64,000 nt of DNA from Vibrio albus (GCF_003144035.1 NZ_QFWT01000007.1:124001-188000), one strand, 5' to 3'; positions 1 to 9,422 are shown, numbered from the stretch's first letter. The notes: generated from the letters alone by a model not told the origin. Translations and numbers: made by a program.

Positions 1-1752
1 TCCCAGAACTTGGATACCGTTATGAAGCAATGACACGGTCTTACCTTGTTTTTCTAACTTGTGAATATGGCTTCTAATGTCCGTGGGGATAGTAAAATGT
101 CTCTCTACAAGATTCTGATTACCCAAGTAATATTTATGTTTGGCGATTGTTCCAGATACGCCTTCGCCAGCAATAGCTTTAAAATCGTCTACATCAAGCC
201 TTTTTTGAGTAGATAGCGCGGTGGCAATGGCGGTAGAGACTGGGTGGTCAGATAGATTTGTAAGATTAAACCCTATTGAGTAAACGGAATCTTCTGTCCA
301 TTCGTTGAAAGTCATTACGTCAATCAACATTGGTTTTCCGTGGGTAATCGTCCCAGTTTTATCTAAAGCTAGTGCTTCTAATTTTCTCCCCAGTTCAAGA
401 TACACACCTCCTTTAATCAGGATGCCTTTACGTGCTGCCGCTGTCAGGCCGCTAACAATAGTGACAGGCGTAGAGATAACAAGTGCACAAGGACAAGCAA
501 TCACCAACATAACAAGCGCTTTGTAAATCCAATCTAACCACTCACCATACCCCAAAACGGGTGGTAACACAGCAACTGCGAATGCAATCGCAATGACAGC
601 GGGTGTGTAGATTTGAGAAAAACGATCAACAAAACGTTGAGTTGGAGCCTGAGCACCTTGAGCTTCTTCTACTGCATGAATAATGCGTGCCAAAGTTGTA
701 TTGTTAGCTGCTGCGGTCACTCTATACTCAATAGCTCCAGCCTGATTAATCGTTCCTGCAAAAACTGAGTCACCTTCAATCTTATCGACAGGCATACTTT
801 CACCAGTAATAGGGGCTTGGTTGATGGTGGTTTGCCCTTTAATGATATTGCCATCGAGACCAATACGTTCCCCCGGTTTTACTCTGACAATGTCACCAAG
901 TTGCACGGTTTGAGCATCAGCTTCTTTCCAAGAGTTATCTGATTGCTGAACTATCACCGTATCAGGTGTTAAACTCATTAATGAGCTGATAGCGTTTCTA
1001 GCTCGGTCGAGTGATTTTGCTTCAACTAGTTCAGCAATAGTAAACAATACCATTACCATGGCCGCTTCTGGCCATTGACCAATAATAAATGCACCAGTAA
1101 CCGCGATACTCATCAATGCATTCATGTTGAGATTAGCATTGCGTATAGATATCCATCCTTTTTTATAAGTTGTTAACCCACAAGACAGTACAGCAATTAA
1201 TGCTAATGTGGCTTGAACCCACTCCGGTATCCCAGTCCAATGTGCCACTTCCGACCCTATCGCTGAGATACCAGCCAAAACCAATGGCCACAATGGTTTC
1301 TCCTTTTCATGAGGAACTTTGTGAATCTGACTGTCATCAGATACATCTGGTTCAAACCCAAGCGAACGGATAGCAACTAGTATCATATCCAAGGAGTCTG
1401 GTGTGTGAGTGATAGTTAGCACCCTTTGCATTAAATTGAACTCAAGTTTCTTTACCTGATTCATCCCACCAAGTTTTTTCTGAATTAACTGCTCTTCAAC
1501 GGGGCAGTCCATCTGCATAATACGAACTTCAGTACGGACATCATTTCCGATCTTTTCAGAGCCAGATAAGCTCTTAAGTTTGCTAGGAGCAGACGTACAA
1601 CATGAATCACAGCCATTTTTATCATGCTGGAGAACCGTTTCAGCATGTTGGTGAGCACCCATGTTATCTTTTGTTATATGAGAATGCTTATGTGTTGAAC
1701 TACAGCATGTATTAGCATCCTCACTAAGATGTTTGTCCGTACAATCACTCAT
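1..1752 (-). CDS. cadA: Cation-translocating P1B-type ATPase (Cd/Zn/Pb efflux), 3' part outside window
   Basis: This gene encodes a membrane ATPase that exports soft divalent metals. 584 codons are visible and the frame stays open to base 1, so the C-terminal end is missing. The N-terminus is rich in Cys and His (paired CC and HKHSH-type stretches), followed by a heavy-metal-associated domain with MDCP near residue 81. The actuator motif TGES lies near residue 316, the transmembrane CPC metal-binding motif near 418-420, and the phosphorylation motif DKTGT near 462. CPC with an N-terminal metal domain is typical of ZntA/CadA. It is divergent from a MerR-type regulator, whose operator lies in the 80-bp gap. 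Substrate preference among Cd, Zn and Pb cannot be read from the sequence. Confidence 0.93.
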   Translation of the reverse strand, partial: MSDCTDKHLSEDANTCCSSTHKHSHITKDNMGAHQHAETVLQHDKNGCDSCCTSAPSKLKSLSGSEKIGNDVRTEVRIMQMDCPVEEQLIQKKLGGMNQVKKLEFNLMQRVLTITHTPDSLDMILVAIRSLGFEPDVSDDSQIHKVPHEKEKPLWPLVLAGISAIGSEVAHWTGIPEWVQATLALIAVLSCGLTTYKKGWISIRNANLNMNALMSIAVTGAFIIGQWPEAAMVMVLFTIAELVEAKSLDRARNAISSLMSLTPDTVIVQQSDNSWKEADAQTVQLGDIVRVKPGERIGLDGNIIKGQTTINQAPITGESMPVDKIEGDSVFAGTINQAGAIEYRVTAAANNTTLARIIHAVEEAQGAQAPTQRFVDRFSQIYTPAVIAIAFAVAVLPPVLGYGEWLDWIYKALVMLVIACPCALVISTPVTIVSGLTAAARKGILIKGGVYLELGRKLEALALDKTGTITHGKPMLIDVMTFNEWTEDSVYSIGFNLTNLSDHPVSTAIATALSTQKRLDVDDFKAIAGEGVSGTIAKHKYYLGNQNLVERHFTIPTDIRSHIHKLEKQGKTVSLLHNGIQVLG

Positions 1753-1783
1753 TTTCATCATCTCTATCATTGACTATAATCAA

Positions 1784-1815
1784 CATTAAAAAACCTGATC
1801 CTACTACAGAGTCAA
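1784..1815 (-). promoter_or_regulatory. MerR-family operator/promoter for the efflux ATPase
   Basis: On the minus strand a -35 TTGACT (1815-1810) is followed, after a 20-bp spacer, by a weak -10 TTAATG (1789-1784). The long spacer is the hallmark of promoters that MerR proteins activate by DNA untwisting. Within the spacer is an imperfect dyad, AACCTG (1792-1797) and CAGAGT (1807-1812). It lies exactly between the divergent ATPase and regulator genes. Confidence 0.7.
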
Positions 1816-1832
1816 GACTTAAAGAGGCATAG

Positions 1833-2282
1833 ATGAAAATTGGTGAACTCGCGAAAAAAGCGGACTGTCCGGTGGAAACCGTTCGATACTATGAAAAACA
1901 AGGGCTATTACCTAAAGCTCAAAGAGAATTGGAGAACAATTACCGCCGTTATAATGTCACTCACCTAGAAAGGCTTTTGTTTATCCGCCGTTGCAGGGCT
2001 TTGGATATGGCCCATGATGAAATACGAACGCTGTTGCAAGCGATGAGCTCAGATAGTACATCTTGCTCTCCCATTGATAATGTTATTAGTCAGCATCTGG
2101 AGCATGTGCAAGATCGAGTTAAAGAGTTGAAACTATTAGAGAGCGAGTTGAAAAAATTGAGAAATGAATGCGATTCTAGGCGTTCGCTGGAAGAATGTGG
2201 CATTGTAGAAAAACTAAATGCTAACGAAAAGGTTGTCTCTACGAACCGCAATAAAAGCAAGCATTTAGGTGGGGTTCATTAA
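1833..2282 (+). CDS. cadR: MerR-family heavy-metal-responsive regulator (CadR/PbrR/ZntR type)
   Basis: This 149-residue protein is a metal-responsive transcriptional activator expected to control the divergent ATPase. The N-terminus has the MerR winged-helix start MKIGELAKKADCPVETVRYY, followed by the second wing and a long dimerisation helix (about residues 80-120). Cysteines at about residue 79 (in STSCSP) and in the tail (NECD, EECG) are candidate metal ligands. MerR proteins of the Cd/Pb group use a comparable three-cysteine layout. The ATG is preceded by an AAAGAGG ribosome site. Length fits the family (about 140-150). Assignment to CadR rather than ZntR or PbrR is by context only. Confidence 0.85.
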   Translation: MKIGELAKKADCPVETVRYYEKQGLLPKAQRELENNYRRYNVTHLERLLFIRRCRALDMAHDEIRTLLQAMSSDSTSCSPIDNVISQHLEHVQDRVKELKLLESELKKLRNECDSRRSLEECGIVEKLNANEKVVSTNRNKSKHLGGVH

Positions 2283-2444
2283 AAGTACAGGCTTCACATG
2301 TCCGTGTCGTTGTGATGGTGTTTAGCGTGAATTAGAATATTTCTTTCAAGATACTCATTTATCAACATTCCCAGCCAAGTTTTGCATATTCTTAGGAGCA
2401 CATTGCATAAATTCACAACTGATAACTCTATCAATAATGAATGA

Positions 2445-2566
2445 TTTTGTCCAATTCCGCGCAGATAGACCATCGCTAACAACGGTGGTCTTTGACGTTT
2501 TAGGGTACGAAAAGTTATCCGTAATAGCCTAAATTAGCAAAGCAGCTAGCACGTTTCTGTCCAAAA
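2445..2566. repeat. 122-bp direct repeat, copy A (Tn3-family res-like segment)
   Basis: This segment runs from TTTTGTCCAATTCCG to CGTTTCTGTCCAAAA and recurs in the same orientation at 12388-12509 with about five mismatches. It contains a strong dyad (AGACCATCG facing CGGTGGTCT). A diverged version is seen on either side of the second group II intron (about 23546-23605 joined to 27106-27160), just upstream of a Tn3-type tnpA. Copy A is followed by a motif, CACCAAGCGATTTTGTC (about 2598-2614), that is also near 27141. I infer a transposon resolution/regulatory region. Confidence 0.6.
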
Positions 2567-2657
2567 CCTTCTCAAAAATGGTTCAGAAATCTTGTGAACA
2601 CCAAGCGATTTTGTCATATGTTCGTATTTTATAGGGCTAAGAAAGAAAATATGCCGT

Positions 2658-2692
2658 AGCCCTCAGCCCTTATAAATAAAAGGCTGAGGGCT
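2658..2692. other. Perfect 11-bp stem-loop
   Basis: AGCCCTCAGCC (2658-2668) and GGCTGAGGGCT (2682-2692) form a perfect stem with a 13-base AT-rich loop. There is no downstream T tract, so it is not a convincing intrinsic terminator. It lies just before the resolvase remnant. Confidence 0.55.
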
Positions 2693-2696
2693 CACA

Positions 2697-3011
2697 TTGG
2701 ACTTTTCGCTGAAATGGGCGCAAAACCCCATGATCAAATCTATAAATAGCATGATGATGGATATGCTAGCTGCTATCGCGAGAAAAGATTACCAAGATCG
2801 CCGCCGCCGTCAGGCTGAAGGAATAAAGAAAGCCAAAGAGGAAGGGAAATACAGAGGGCGGCAAGCCGATTCAGAACTACACGAAAAAATCTATCAGCTA
2901 CGAGTAGTCAACAAGCTGAGTATCAGTGATACCGCCAAACTTACCAATGTTTCAGGTCGTACAGTAATACGGGTTGCTAAAAAGTTGGCAAGTGAGCGTT
3001 CAGCGGGGTAA
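2697..3011 (+). pseudogene. Serine recombinase (Tn3-family resolvase) C-terminal remnant
   Basis: The reading frame encodes only the C-terminal part of a TnpR-type resolvase: the long E-helix region (MIKSINSMMMDMLAAIARKD), the QDRRRRQAEGIKKAKEEG linker, and a helix-turn-helix near the end (ISDTAKLTNVSGRTVIRVAK). The catalytic N-terminal domain with its active serine and the conserved arginines is absent, and the only available start is a TTG with no clear ribosome site. A 38-bp Tn3-type terminal repeat follows 4 bases downstream. It is therefore the end of a decayed Tn3-family element, unlikely to act as a resolvase. Confidence 0.8.
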
Positions 3012-3015
3012 GAAG

Positions 3016-3053
3016 CTTAGCGTACGTTTTCGTTCCATTGGGCTTCAGACCCC
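3016..3053 (-). repeat. Tn3-family 38-bp terminal inverted repeat
   Basis: On the minus strand the 38-mer starts GGGGTCTGAAGCCC and ends GTACGCTAAG, which fits the Tn3-family pattern GGGGTC...TAAG exactly in length and ends. The element body lies to the left and includes the resolvase remnant. No matching opposite end was found in the window. Confidence 0.8.
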
Positions 3054-3327
3054 TATGAGTAATAAATCTAAATGGGAAAGGTGCAGCTTTGAGTTGCGCT
3101 GCTCTACTAGTACATAAGGTTCACTTTTTAACATACCAATTTCTCGATTTCTGCTGATGAAAAAATTGTTAGCCGCAGGGCATATATTCAGGTGAAACGT
3201 GATCTTATCTCCGAGTGGTGAAGATAAGACCATAATTTGGGTGTCAGACTAGTTGTACTCGCTTGCCATATTTATCGCCATTGCGATGCCTTTGACTCGT
3301 ATTTCGAGAAAAAGTTGTTCAGTACGT

Positions 3328-4584
3328 TTATTTAGCAAGATTTTCCAGCATAGTTTTAGTCACTAGGGTAATTCCTTTTTCTGTAACACGAAAACCATTG
3401 GCTTCATCCTGTTCCTTATCATAGCCAATGCTCAAGCCGGCCGGGACACAACAATAACTGTCAAGGATAACTCGCTTCAGTTTAGCGTGTTCACCAACGT
3501 GACTGCCATGCAACAATACTGACTCTTCAATAAGACTGTATGAGTGGGCATGGACACTTGAATACAACAATGATTTTCTAATAGTTGAACCAGAAATAAT
3601 GCACCCTCCAGAAACCGTTGAATCTACGGCCATACCACGGCGTTCATCGTTATCAAAAATGAATTTAGCAGGTGGAAGCTGTTCTTGATATGTCCAAATC
3701 GGCCAGTCTTTATCATAAAGGTCAAGTTGTGGTTTAGGAGTAACAAGTTCCATATTGGCTTCCCAAAATGAGTCAAGTGTACCCACGTCACGCCAGTAGG
3801 GCTGACTTTCACTGTCTGGATCTTTGAAAGAGTACGCAAAAACATTACTCTTATTAATGATTGAAGGAATGATATCGTGGCCAAAATCGCGGGTGGATCC
3901 CTGGACATCCACATCTTTTAATAACTGGTCAAAAAGAAAATCAGCATTGAATAAATAATTGCCCATTGAAGCCAAACACTTATTCGGTTTATTCGGAATT
4001 TCATTAGGTTGAGCTGGTTTCTCATCAAAAGCGACTATTTTGTTTTTGGAATCTACGGTTAGAACACCAAAGCTACCTGCAGCTTCTTCAATATCAACTT
4101 CTAGGCAACAGACTGTCATATCTGCGTTATTTGCCACATGCTCCGCTAGTAGAGTGCCGTAGTCCATACGATATACATGGTCACCAGACAGAATTAGAAT
4201 GTACTTGGGCCTATGTGAACGAATTATATCAATATTTTGATATACCGCATCCGCTGTACCAGCATACCAGTCATCGCCCGTTCGTTGTGAAGCAGGTAAA
4301 ATTTCAACAAATTGTTGAGCTCTAAGGCTTACCCAACCGCGGCTAATGTGACGGATCAACGAGTGCGACTTGTATTGTGTAGCGATACCTACGCGGTCAA
4401 TACCTGAATTGAAACAGTTTGATAGTGGAAAATCGATAATACGAAACTTACCACCAAAATATACAGCAGGTTTTGCTCGAAAATCGGTGAGTTCAAATAA
4501 ACGACTACCTCGACCACCAGCCAATATCAAAGCGTAAGTGTCTTTGGTCAAATTGCTGATATGTCTATCATAATTCTGGGGCAT
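3328..4584 (-). CDS. glgC: Glucose-1-phosphate adenylyltransferase (ADP-glucose pyrophosphorylase)
   Basis: The enzyme makes ADP-glucose from ATP and glucose 1-phosphate, the first committed step of bacterial glycogen synthesis in the cytoplasm. The nucleotide-binding motif [11 protein letters not shown] is near the N-terminus, [21 protein letters not shown] follows, and a C-terminal beta-helix-type region ([20 protein letters not shown]) is present. I chose the ATG at 4584 (418 residues) because GGAGG sits 5 bases before it; an in-frame ATG at 4596 is also possible. Length is close to E. coli GlgC. No other glycogen gene is nearby, so this looks like an isolated cargo copy between transposon fragments. 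Confidence 0.93.
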   Translation of the reverse strand: MPQNYDRHISNLTKDTYALILAGGRGSRLFELTDFRAKPAVYFGGKFRIIDFPLSNCFNSGIDRVGIATQYKSHSLIRHISRGWVSLRAQQFVEILPASQRTGDDWYAGTADAVYQNIDIIRSHRPKYILILSGDHVYRMDYGTLLAEHVANNADMTVCCLEVDIEEAAGSFGVLTVDSKNKIVAFDEKPAQPNEIPNKPNKCLASMGNYLFNADFLFDQLLKDVDVQGSTRDFGHDIIPSIINKSNVFAYSFKDPDSESQPYWRDVGTLDSFWEANMELVTPKPQLDLYDKDWPIWTYQEQLPPAKFIFDNDERRGMAVDSTVSGGCIISGSTIRKSLLYSSVHAHSYSLIEESVLLHGSHVGEHAKLKRVILDSYCCVPAGLSIGYDKEQDEANGFRVTEKGITLVTKTMLENLAK

Positions 4585-4801
4585 AGAGACCTCCATGGGG
4601 GCGAATTATATACTTGTAGTTATAATCAGAGCAGTGTATTGATTATATTCAAGTTATTATATAGGGTAATTGTTGAATAAACTGTGACTGAAGTTAGGCA
4701 TTATTACTTGAATAGCCACCAGTATCGTCGCCACTTTTAGCATTACCAAAAATAGGCCAATTTATGACAAAAGAAATGAGTCCTGATCCTTGTGCTAGAA
4801 A

Positions 4802-5018
4802 GGTTTGGGGCATAAATGAGTTTGATGGCGCGATCCATCAGCCCACCCACCTTGAGCCTCGCTTTTTGGGAAGTGACAAATTATCTGGAAATTGGTATTC
4901 TAAAAACTCGAATTTTAGGAAAAATAGTCAAAAACTACTGTTTTTCTGGAAAAGGCTGAGAAGCCTTATCACACATACCTTTCCAGATTTATTTCAGAAT
5001 CGACCTGTCGCGGTAGTT
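4802..5018 (+). repeat. About 218-bp inverted repeat, left copy (MITE-like, Tn3-type end)
   Basis: This copy matches the reverse complement of 10605-10822 with a few substitutions and one single-base indel. From 4807 it begins GGGGCATAAATGAG, resembling a Tn3-family terminal repeat. The pair flanks the whole integron. The copy degrades beyond 5018, although a short piece (AAAGATTCATACT near 5082) still matches the interior of the right copy. Confidence 0.75.
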
Positions 5019-5256
5019 CGTTACTAAGCAGTCAAGTAACCCTGTTTGTACCGTTCTAAATGATACTCACCCAGAAATAAAGATTCATACTAATTCCTAC
5101 TACAAAATCTGAGTCACGCTACAACTGAGTAATAAAGTATCATACTGGTTGTCTTGAGCATCCACAGATTGATTGGCCCCATTCAAACACGTTTCTGGAC
5201 AGAAACGAGCTAGGTTTCCAAATCTAATTCGTAAGTTTAGGATTAAAATTTCTATG

Positions 5257-5353
5257 GATTAACGCAGCGTTAAGCGGTGAGTAACTGTTGGCTTAAACTG
5301 TGAAGCGCAGCGGAACCAAGCCAACAGTTATGAATCCGATTTAAACGCTTTGT
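5257..5353 (-). other. attC: Integron attC site of the VIT cassette (interrupted by intron; completed by 7317-7321)
   Basis: On the minus strand (cassette sense) the site ends with a GTTAATC-type core (5263-5257). It has a perfect 13-bp inner stem (TAACTGTTGGCTT at 5282-5294 against AAGCCAACAGTTA at 5318-5330) and outer arms GCGTTAAGCGG (5267-5277) and CCGATTTAAACGC (5336-5348) that pair with unpaired extra bases, as attC hairpins do. Removing the intron joins GT (5352-5353) to TAGCT (7317-7321), restoring a GTTAGCT core at the other end. The site belongs to the VIT gene at 7359-8048, read away from intI. Confidence 0.75.
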
Positions 5354-7316
5354 GTACGCCCAGCATGGGCATGAACTAATGAGGTGAAAGTCCTCTGTAG
5401 GAAGATCACCGTTACTCTTTCTAAAAGAGAATAACATACTGTTATTAAACGTTAACTACTAGCGAATGGCAAGGGCTTAATCGCGAGGTTTGGTCTGGAG
5501 GAAGCCGCTAGCAAATTTGCGAGCTGATGAACAAGAACATCATATGAGGCGTAGGCTAGAGGTGAGTTGGCACAAGACGACGAAACCACGTGATCTAATG
5601 GCCACCGTAAATGATGCAGCAGTGCAAAGAAAGTTCATGTTCTTATCTGGGGAGATCTGCTTAACACGCGATCGGTCATTAACCAGTAAGGCTCTGGTTT
5701 ATAAGTGCCTTGGCTTTTCAACTTCATCGACTGAAAAGAGCGAACCAGATGGAAACCGATAGCGCATGACGGGGTAACTTGGCATGTGATTAAGCAGAAG
5801 TCAGCAGACGGCATAGTAGCCCAACGCCCATCGTAATGGTTGGGATATGGTGAAGGCCTGAACATTTAGAAGAAGGAGGAGTCTTGTCAAACTTGTCGAT
5901 ACCCACTACGTCGCCAGACGATTACTATCAGCAGCGTATTGATATGCAACCGGCCTTCAACAACGATTTATTCCAACAACTGCTCGAACCTGAAAATCTA
6001 CACCGAGCTTGGCGTCAAGTTAAAGCCAATAAAGGCGCTGCGGGCATCGATGGCATGACTATCGAAGCCTTCCCGCTCTGGATGCAACAAGGCGGCTGGC
6101 AACTGTGTAAATCTCAATTAGAGCGAGGTGAATACCAACCCTCAGCGGTCAGGCGCGTAGAGATCGACAAACCCGATGGCGGTAAACGCAAATTGGGGAT
6201 CCCTAACGTCATTGACCGTGTGATACAGCAAGCCATTGCTCAAATACTCACGCCACTGTTTGACCCATTCTTCTCGACCAACAGCTTTGGCTTTAGGCCG
6301 AACAGAAATGCCAAACAAGCGGTACTGCAAGTAAGGGATATCATCAAACAAAAACGCAAATTTGCCGTCGATGTTGATCTGTCTAAGTTCTTTGACCGAG
6401 TTAATCATGATCTCTTGATGACTCAACTTAGAAGCAAGGTGCAGGATAAGCGTCTGTTGGCGCTTATTGGTAAATACCTTCGAGCTGGTGTGATGGTCAA
6501 TGGCCAATTTGAAGCAAGCTTTGAAGGCGTGCCTCAAGGCGGCCCACTCTCGCCATTACTCTCTAACATTATGCTGGATAGTCTGGATAAAGAGCTGGAA
6601 AGCCGAGGGCATAAATTCGCCCGCTACGCGGACGACTTCATCATTTTGGTAAAGTCTATTCGAGCAGGAGAGCGGGTACTCAAGAGCATTACTCAATATC
6701 TGGCCACTAAGCTAAAACTGGCCGTTAATGAACAGAAAAGCCAAGTGGTTAAGGTCGGTCAAAGCAAGTTTCTTGGGTTTACATTTAACCGAGGAAAGAT
6801 CCAGTGGCATGCTAAAACATTACGCATTTTCAAACAAAAGATGAGACGACTGACGAACCGAAATTGGGGAGTTAGTATGGGATATCAATTGTTTAAAGTG
6901 CGGCAGTACATGCAAGGCTGGATCAACTACTTTGGCATAGCCAATGCTTACCAAGGATGTGTCGATTTAGACCATTGGATCCGTCGTCGCATACGTATGT
7001 GCTACTGGCGTCAGTGGCGAAAACCACGGACTAAGGTGCAAAATTTACTTAAGCGTGGCGTCAGGATCCAAGCCGCTGTTGCTTGTGGTATCACAAGTAA
7101 AGGCCCTTGGCGTAGCTCTAAAACACCGGGGATACAGCAAGCACTGAGTAATGAGTATCTGAAGAAAGCAGGATTATATTCACTAAGAGATGGATGGATC
7201 GCAGTTCATTATCCTAACCAGAAAGTTTAGTTAAGGGTTCTAAATGAACCGCCCTGTGCGGAGCCGCATGCAGGGTGGTGTGGGGGCTGGAGGTTAGATA
7301 CCTCCGGCTACCCGAT
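5354..7316 (+). mobile_element. Group IIC (attC-type) intron
   Basis: The 5' end GTACGCCCAGCATGGGC aligns base for base in length with the start of group IIC ribozymes. Interior landmarks include GGAAGCCGCTAGC, CATATGAGGCGTAGG, TTATCTGGGGAGATCTG and GAAGTCAGCAG. The 3' end has a domain V starting near 7251 (GAACCGCCCTGTGCGG, then GCAGGGTGGTGTGG) and terminates CTACCCGAT at 7316. It carries one reverse-transcriptase gene. It sits on the strand opposite to the cassette gene, just 3' of the attC hairpin, which is the known preference of group IIC-attC introns. It looks intact. Confidence 0.85.
5884..7230 (+). CDS. ltrA: Group II intron-encoded reverse transcriptase/maturase
   Basis: This 448-residue protein copies the intron RNA into DNA and helps it splice. 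Reverse-transcriptase blocks are visible in order: KGAAGIDGMTIEAF, KLGIPNVIDRVIQQA, the FGFRPNRNAKQAV block, VDVDLSKFFDRVNHD, GVPQGGPLSPLLSN and the catalytic ARYADDFII. A maturase domain with GWINYFG follows, and the C-terminus ends shortly after, with no HNH endonuclease domain, as expected for group IIC proteins. The start is TTG at 5884, chosen because AAGGAGGAG lies just before it. All catalytic motifs are intact, so it is probably functional. Confidence 0.93.
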   Translation: MSNLSIPTTSPDDYYQQRIDMQPAFNNDLFQQLLEPENLHRAWRQVKANKGAAGIDGMTIEAFPLWMQQGGWQLCKSQLERGEYQPSAVRRVEIDKPDGGKRKLGIPNVIDRVIQQAIAQILTPLFDPFFSTNSFGFRPNRNAKQAVLQVRDIIKQKRKFAVDVDLSKFFDRVNHDLLMTQLRSKVQDKRLLALIGKYLRAGVMVNGQFEASFEGVPQGGPLSPLLSNIMLDSLDKELESRGHKFARYADDFIILVKSIRAGERVLKSITQYLATKLKLAVNEQKSQVVKVGQSKFLGFTFNRGKIQWHAKTLRIFKQKMRRLTNRNWGVSMGYQLFKVRQYMQGWINYFGIANAYQGCVDLDHWIRRRIRMCYWRQWRKPRTKVQNLLKRGVRIQAAVACGITSKGPWRSSKTPGIQQALSNEYLKKAGLYSLRDGWIAVHYPNQKV

Positions 7317-7358
7317 TAGCTGAATTTAGATGATATAGCGCCATTGGCTAATTACTTA

Positions 7359-8048
7359 TTAAGCAACGACGCCAAAGACACTACCTACTACTGCAGTTAA
7401 ACCCATGGCAAGAGCTCCCCAAAAAGTTACTCTAAAGGCACCAACAGCAATTGATGCTCCACCAGCACGAGCTGCAAGTCCGCCAAGAACTGCTAAAAAT
7501 ACTAGAGATAACACAGAAACAGCTGTTATTAATAAGTTTCCAGGAATAACCCAAGCCACTAATAGTGGAAGCGCAGCTCCTACTGTAAATGTACCAGCCG
7601 AATAAAAAGCAGCTTGAACTGGCTGAGCGCTAACTGTTTCTGATATACCTATTTCATCTCTGGCATGCGCCCCTAAAGCATCATGCGCCATTAACTGTTC
7701 AGCTACTTTTTCTGCTAATACAGGTTCGAGCCCTCTATTTTCGTATATTTTTGCGAGTTCATCTTTTTCAAACTCAAAATTATTGGCTAATGATTTTTTT
7801 TCTAGTGCAAGGTCAGCACTTTCTGTATCTGACTGAGAGCTTACAGATACGTACTCACCTGCTGCCATTGACATCGCACCTGCAACTAGGCCAGCAATAC
7901 CAGCTAAAAGAATGCTTTCCTGTGATGAGCTTGCTGCCGCCACACCAATAATAAGGCTAGCTGTAGATACGATACCATCATTGGCCCCTAAAACTGCCGC
8001 TCGCAACCAGCCTACTCTATGAGATCTATGCATTTCATGGTGTGTCAT
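7359..8048 (-). CDS. VIT-family (CCC1-like) iron/manganese transporter, integron cassette
   Basis: This 229-residue membrane protein belongs to the VIT1/CCC1 family, which moves Fe2+ or Mn2+ across membranes. Seen in sequence: an N-terminal His-rich tip (MTHHEMHRSHR), the family signature LGANDGIVSTASLIIGVAAA, MSMAAGEYVSVSSQSDTE, a charged Glu-rich metal-binding loop (about residues 80-125), and three hydrophobic helices at the C-terminus. The ATG follows a GAGG site. The gene reads away from intI and is followed by an attC-like site, so it is the first gene cassette of the integron. The metal carried is not determinable here. Confidence 0.9.
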   Translation of the reverse strand: MTHHEMHRSHRVGWLRAAVLGANDGIVSTASLIIGVAAASSSQESILLAGIAGLVAGAMSMAAGEYVSVSSQSDTESADLALEKKSLANNFEFEKDELAKIYENRGLEPVLAEKVAEQLMAHDALGAHARDEIGISETVSAQPVQAAFYSAGTFTVGAALPLLVAWVIPGNLLITAVSVLSLVFLAVLGGLAARAGGASIAVGAFRVTFWGALAMGLTAVVGSVFGVVA

Positions 8049-8092
8049 TTATTACCTCGATATATTTTTCAGCTAACAGCTTATTGATTAGC

Positions 8093-8111
8093 AGCAGGAT
8101 AACCTCCTGCT
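8093..8111. other. Small stem-loop in the cassette 5' leader
   Basis: AGCAGGA (8093-8099) and TCCTGCT (8105-8111) form a perfect 7-bp stem with a 5-base loop about 45 bases upstream of the VIT start codon. It could modulate translation or mRNA stability; nothing more is visible. Confidence 0.4.
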
Positions 8112-8288
8112 TTCTTGTAAGTTTCTTCGTCAAAATATCACTTGTAAGTGTTTGTTGTAAATATATTATTTAACAAAAAATACAGGTTAAATATGACAAT
8201 TTAGCAGATAAAAAAGATGCATAGGTGTTTACGAGGTCTGCATAGCACTTTTATATATATTACAAACTATTGATAATAATGAGTTAAT

Positions 8289-8295
8289 GTTTAAC
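8289..8295 (-). other. attI: Candidate attI/cassette junction core site
   Basis: On the minus strand this is GTTAAAC, matching the integron core GTTRRRY. It lies upstream of the first cassette and, after removal of the IS1595-type insertion, about 130 bp from the intI start, a reasonable distance for attI. Placement rests on the core match and position only. Confidence 0.45.
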
Positions 8296-8382
8296 AGTTA
8301 GTATTATCGATGCGCCAATCCAACGATTTATGCATCTTTTTCATAGCAATTATCTCAACTTCAACTATAACTGTATATAAAC

Positions 8383-9422
8383 AAGGGCTATCCACTTAGC
8401 ACAACCAACCACTATATATTGTGGTTATCGATTTTTAATTGATTGGTACGTTATCGGCTTAGAACGCACTGCTTGTTCAAGCAACCTGTAGAATAATAAT
8501 CCCCGAGAATCTGACTTTCTTCTATTGAAGCGAAATGTAAACTCATCTAAATAATAATCAAGTTGCTTAGCCTTTACCGCGCCTTGATATGTACCTAAAA
8601 GCCATCTTTTACATAATGATGAGACTCGATGCACCCCAGCCATTGTTTCATGTGCAGGTACAGATGAACCTAAATGCACTATTCGGTTATGCTTATATCC
8701 TTTCTTGTCTATTTGTTTGTATGCTTGAGAGCCATCACTACAAATTGTACTACCAGGTTCAATTACATCTTGAATGAATTGATGGATATGTTCTTTGGTT
8801 GCACTTTCCACTTGCCTTAAACGTATCCGGCCAAATCCAGAGCGTGATAGCAGCTCAACTGCTACCAAAACTACAGCCTTACGCTTACCCTGTTGATTTT
8901 TAATAGATGATTGGGGAACAACGCCACCTATTAGTGTTTCGTCAACCTCTACGATGCCGGACAGTTTATCCCTTTCAGGATCAACCATGGCATACCTTAA
9001 CTTGTGCATTAATGACCAAGCGGTTTGATAACTCCCAAGACCTAATAACCTTTGAACTCCAAGAGCGCTGACACCATTTTTTTGATTTGTAATAAACCAG
9101 ACGGCAGCAAACCAACTTTTCATGGGGGTTCTTGTTTTGTCAAAAAGTGTACTTGATGTTACTGAACACTGAGAACGACAAGCATGACATTTTAACTTGC
9201 CATTACTTAACTGATAAGGTGATTGATGGCTTGAACAGCTTGGGCATATGAATCCGTTTGGCCAACGAAGTTTGTAAAGGTAGCTAATGCAGGATTGTTC
9301 ATCATGAAACCAATCAACAAATTCGCCCCAACTTGTAGGGTAATCTACACCAGCTTTTAATAAATACGATGAAGTTTTCATCACTACATATTGACACTGG
9401 TGGCGCTAAATGGATAGCCCTT
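8383..9422 (-). mobile_element. IS1595-family insertion sequence with 8-bp target duplication
   Basis: The element is 1040 bp. Its ends are inverted repeats beginning AAGGGCTATCCACTTAGC on the left and, reverse-complemented, AAGGGCTATCCATTTAGC on the right. The 8-bp sequence ATATAAAC flanks it directly on both sides (8375-8382 and 9423-9430), which is the duplication length expected for IS1595. It carries one transposase gene. It inserted between attI and intI, splitting the integron control region. Confidence 0.92.
8425..9384 (-). CDS. IS1595-family (ISXO2-like) transposase
   Basis: This 319-residue DDE-type transposase begins with a zinc ribbon (CPSC at about residue 47 and CHAC about 20 residues later), followed by the ISXO2-like catalytic domain with VDETLIGG (first Asp), TICSDGSQAYK (second Asp) and the HRVSSLCKRWLLGTYQG region that carries the third catalytic position. 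Length is normal for the family. It fills nearly the whole insertion sequence and shows no frameshift, so it may be active. Confidence 0.92.
   Translation of the reverse strand: MMKTSSYLLKAGVDYPTSWGEFVDWFHDEQSCISYLYKLRWPNGFICPSCSSHQSPYQLSNGKLKCHACRSQCSVTSSTLFDKTRTPMKSWFAAVWFITNQKNGVSALGVQRLLGLGSYQTAWSLMHKLRYAMVDPERDKLSGIVEVDETLIGGVVPQSSIKNQQGKRKAVVLVAVELLSRSGFGRIRLRQVESATKEHIHQFIQDVIEPGSTICSDGSQAYKQIDKKGYKHNRIVHLGSSVPAHETMAGVHRVSSLCKRWLLGTYQGAVKAKQLDYYLDEFTFRFNRRKSDSRGLLFYRLLEQAVRSKPITYQSIKNR

Noticed and set aside
2294..2482. 62-codon minus-strand frame after the MerR gene
   Set aside because: No ribosome site, overlaps the start of the 122-bp repeat, and composition looks like translated noncoding DNA.
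5635..5865. Reading frames inside the 5' part of the first group II intron (both strands)
   Set aside because: The region is explained by conserved ribozyme sequence of a group IIC intron; the frames lack ribosome sites and protein-like features.
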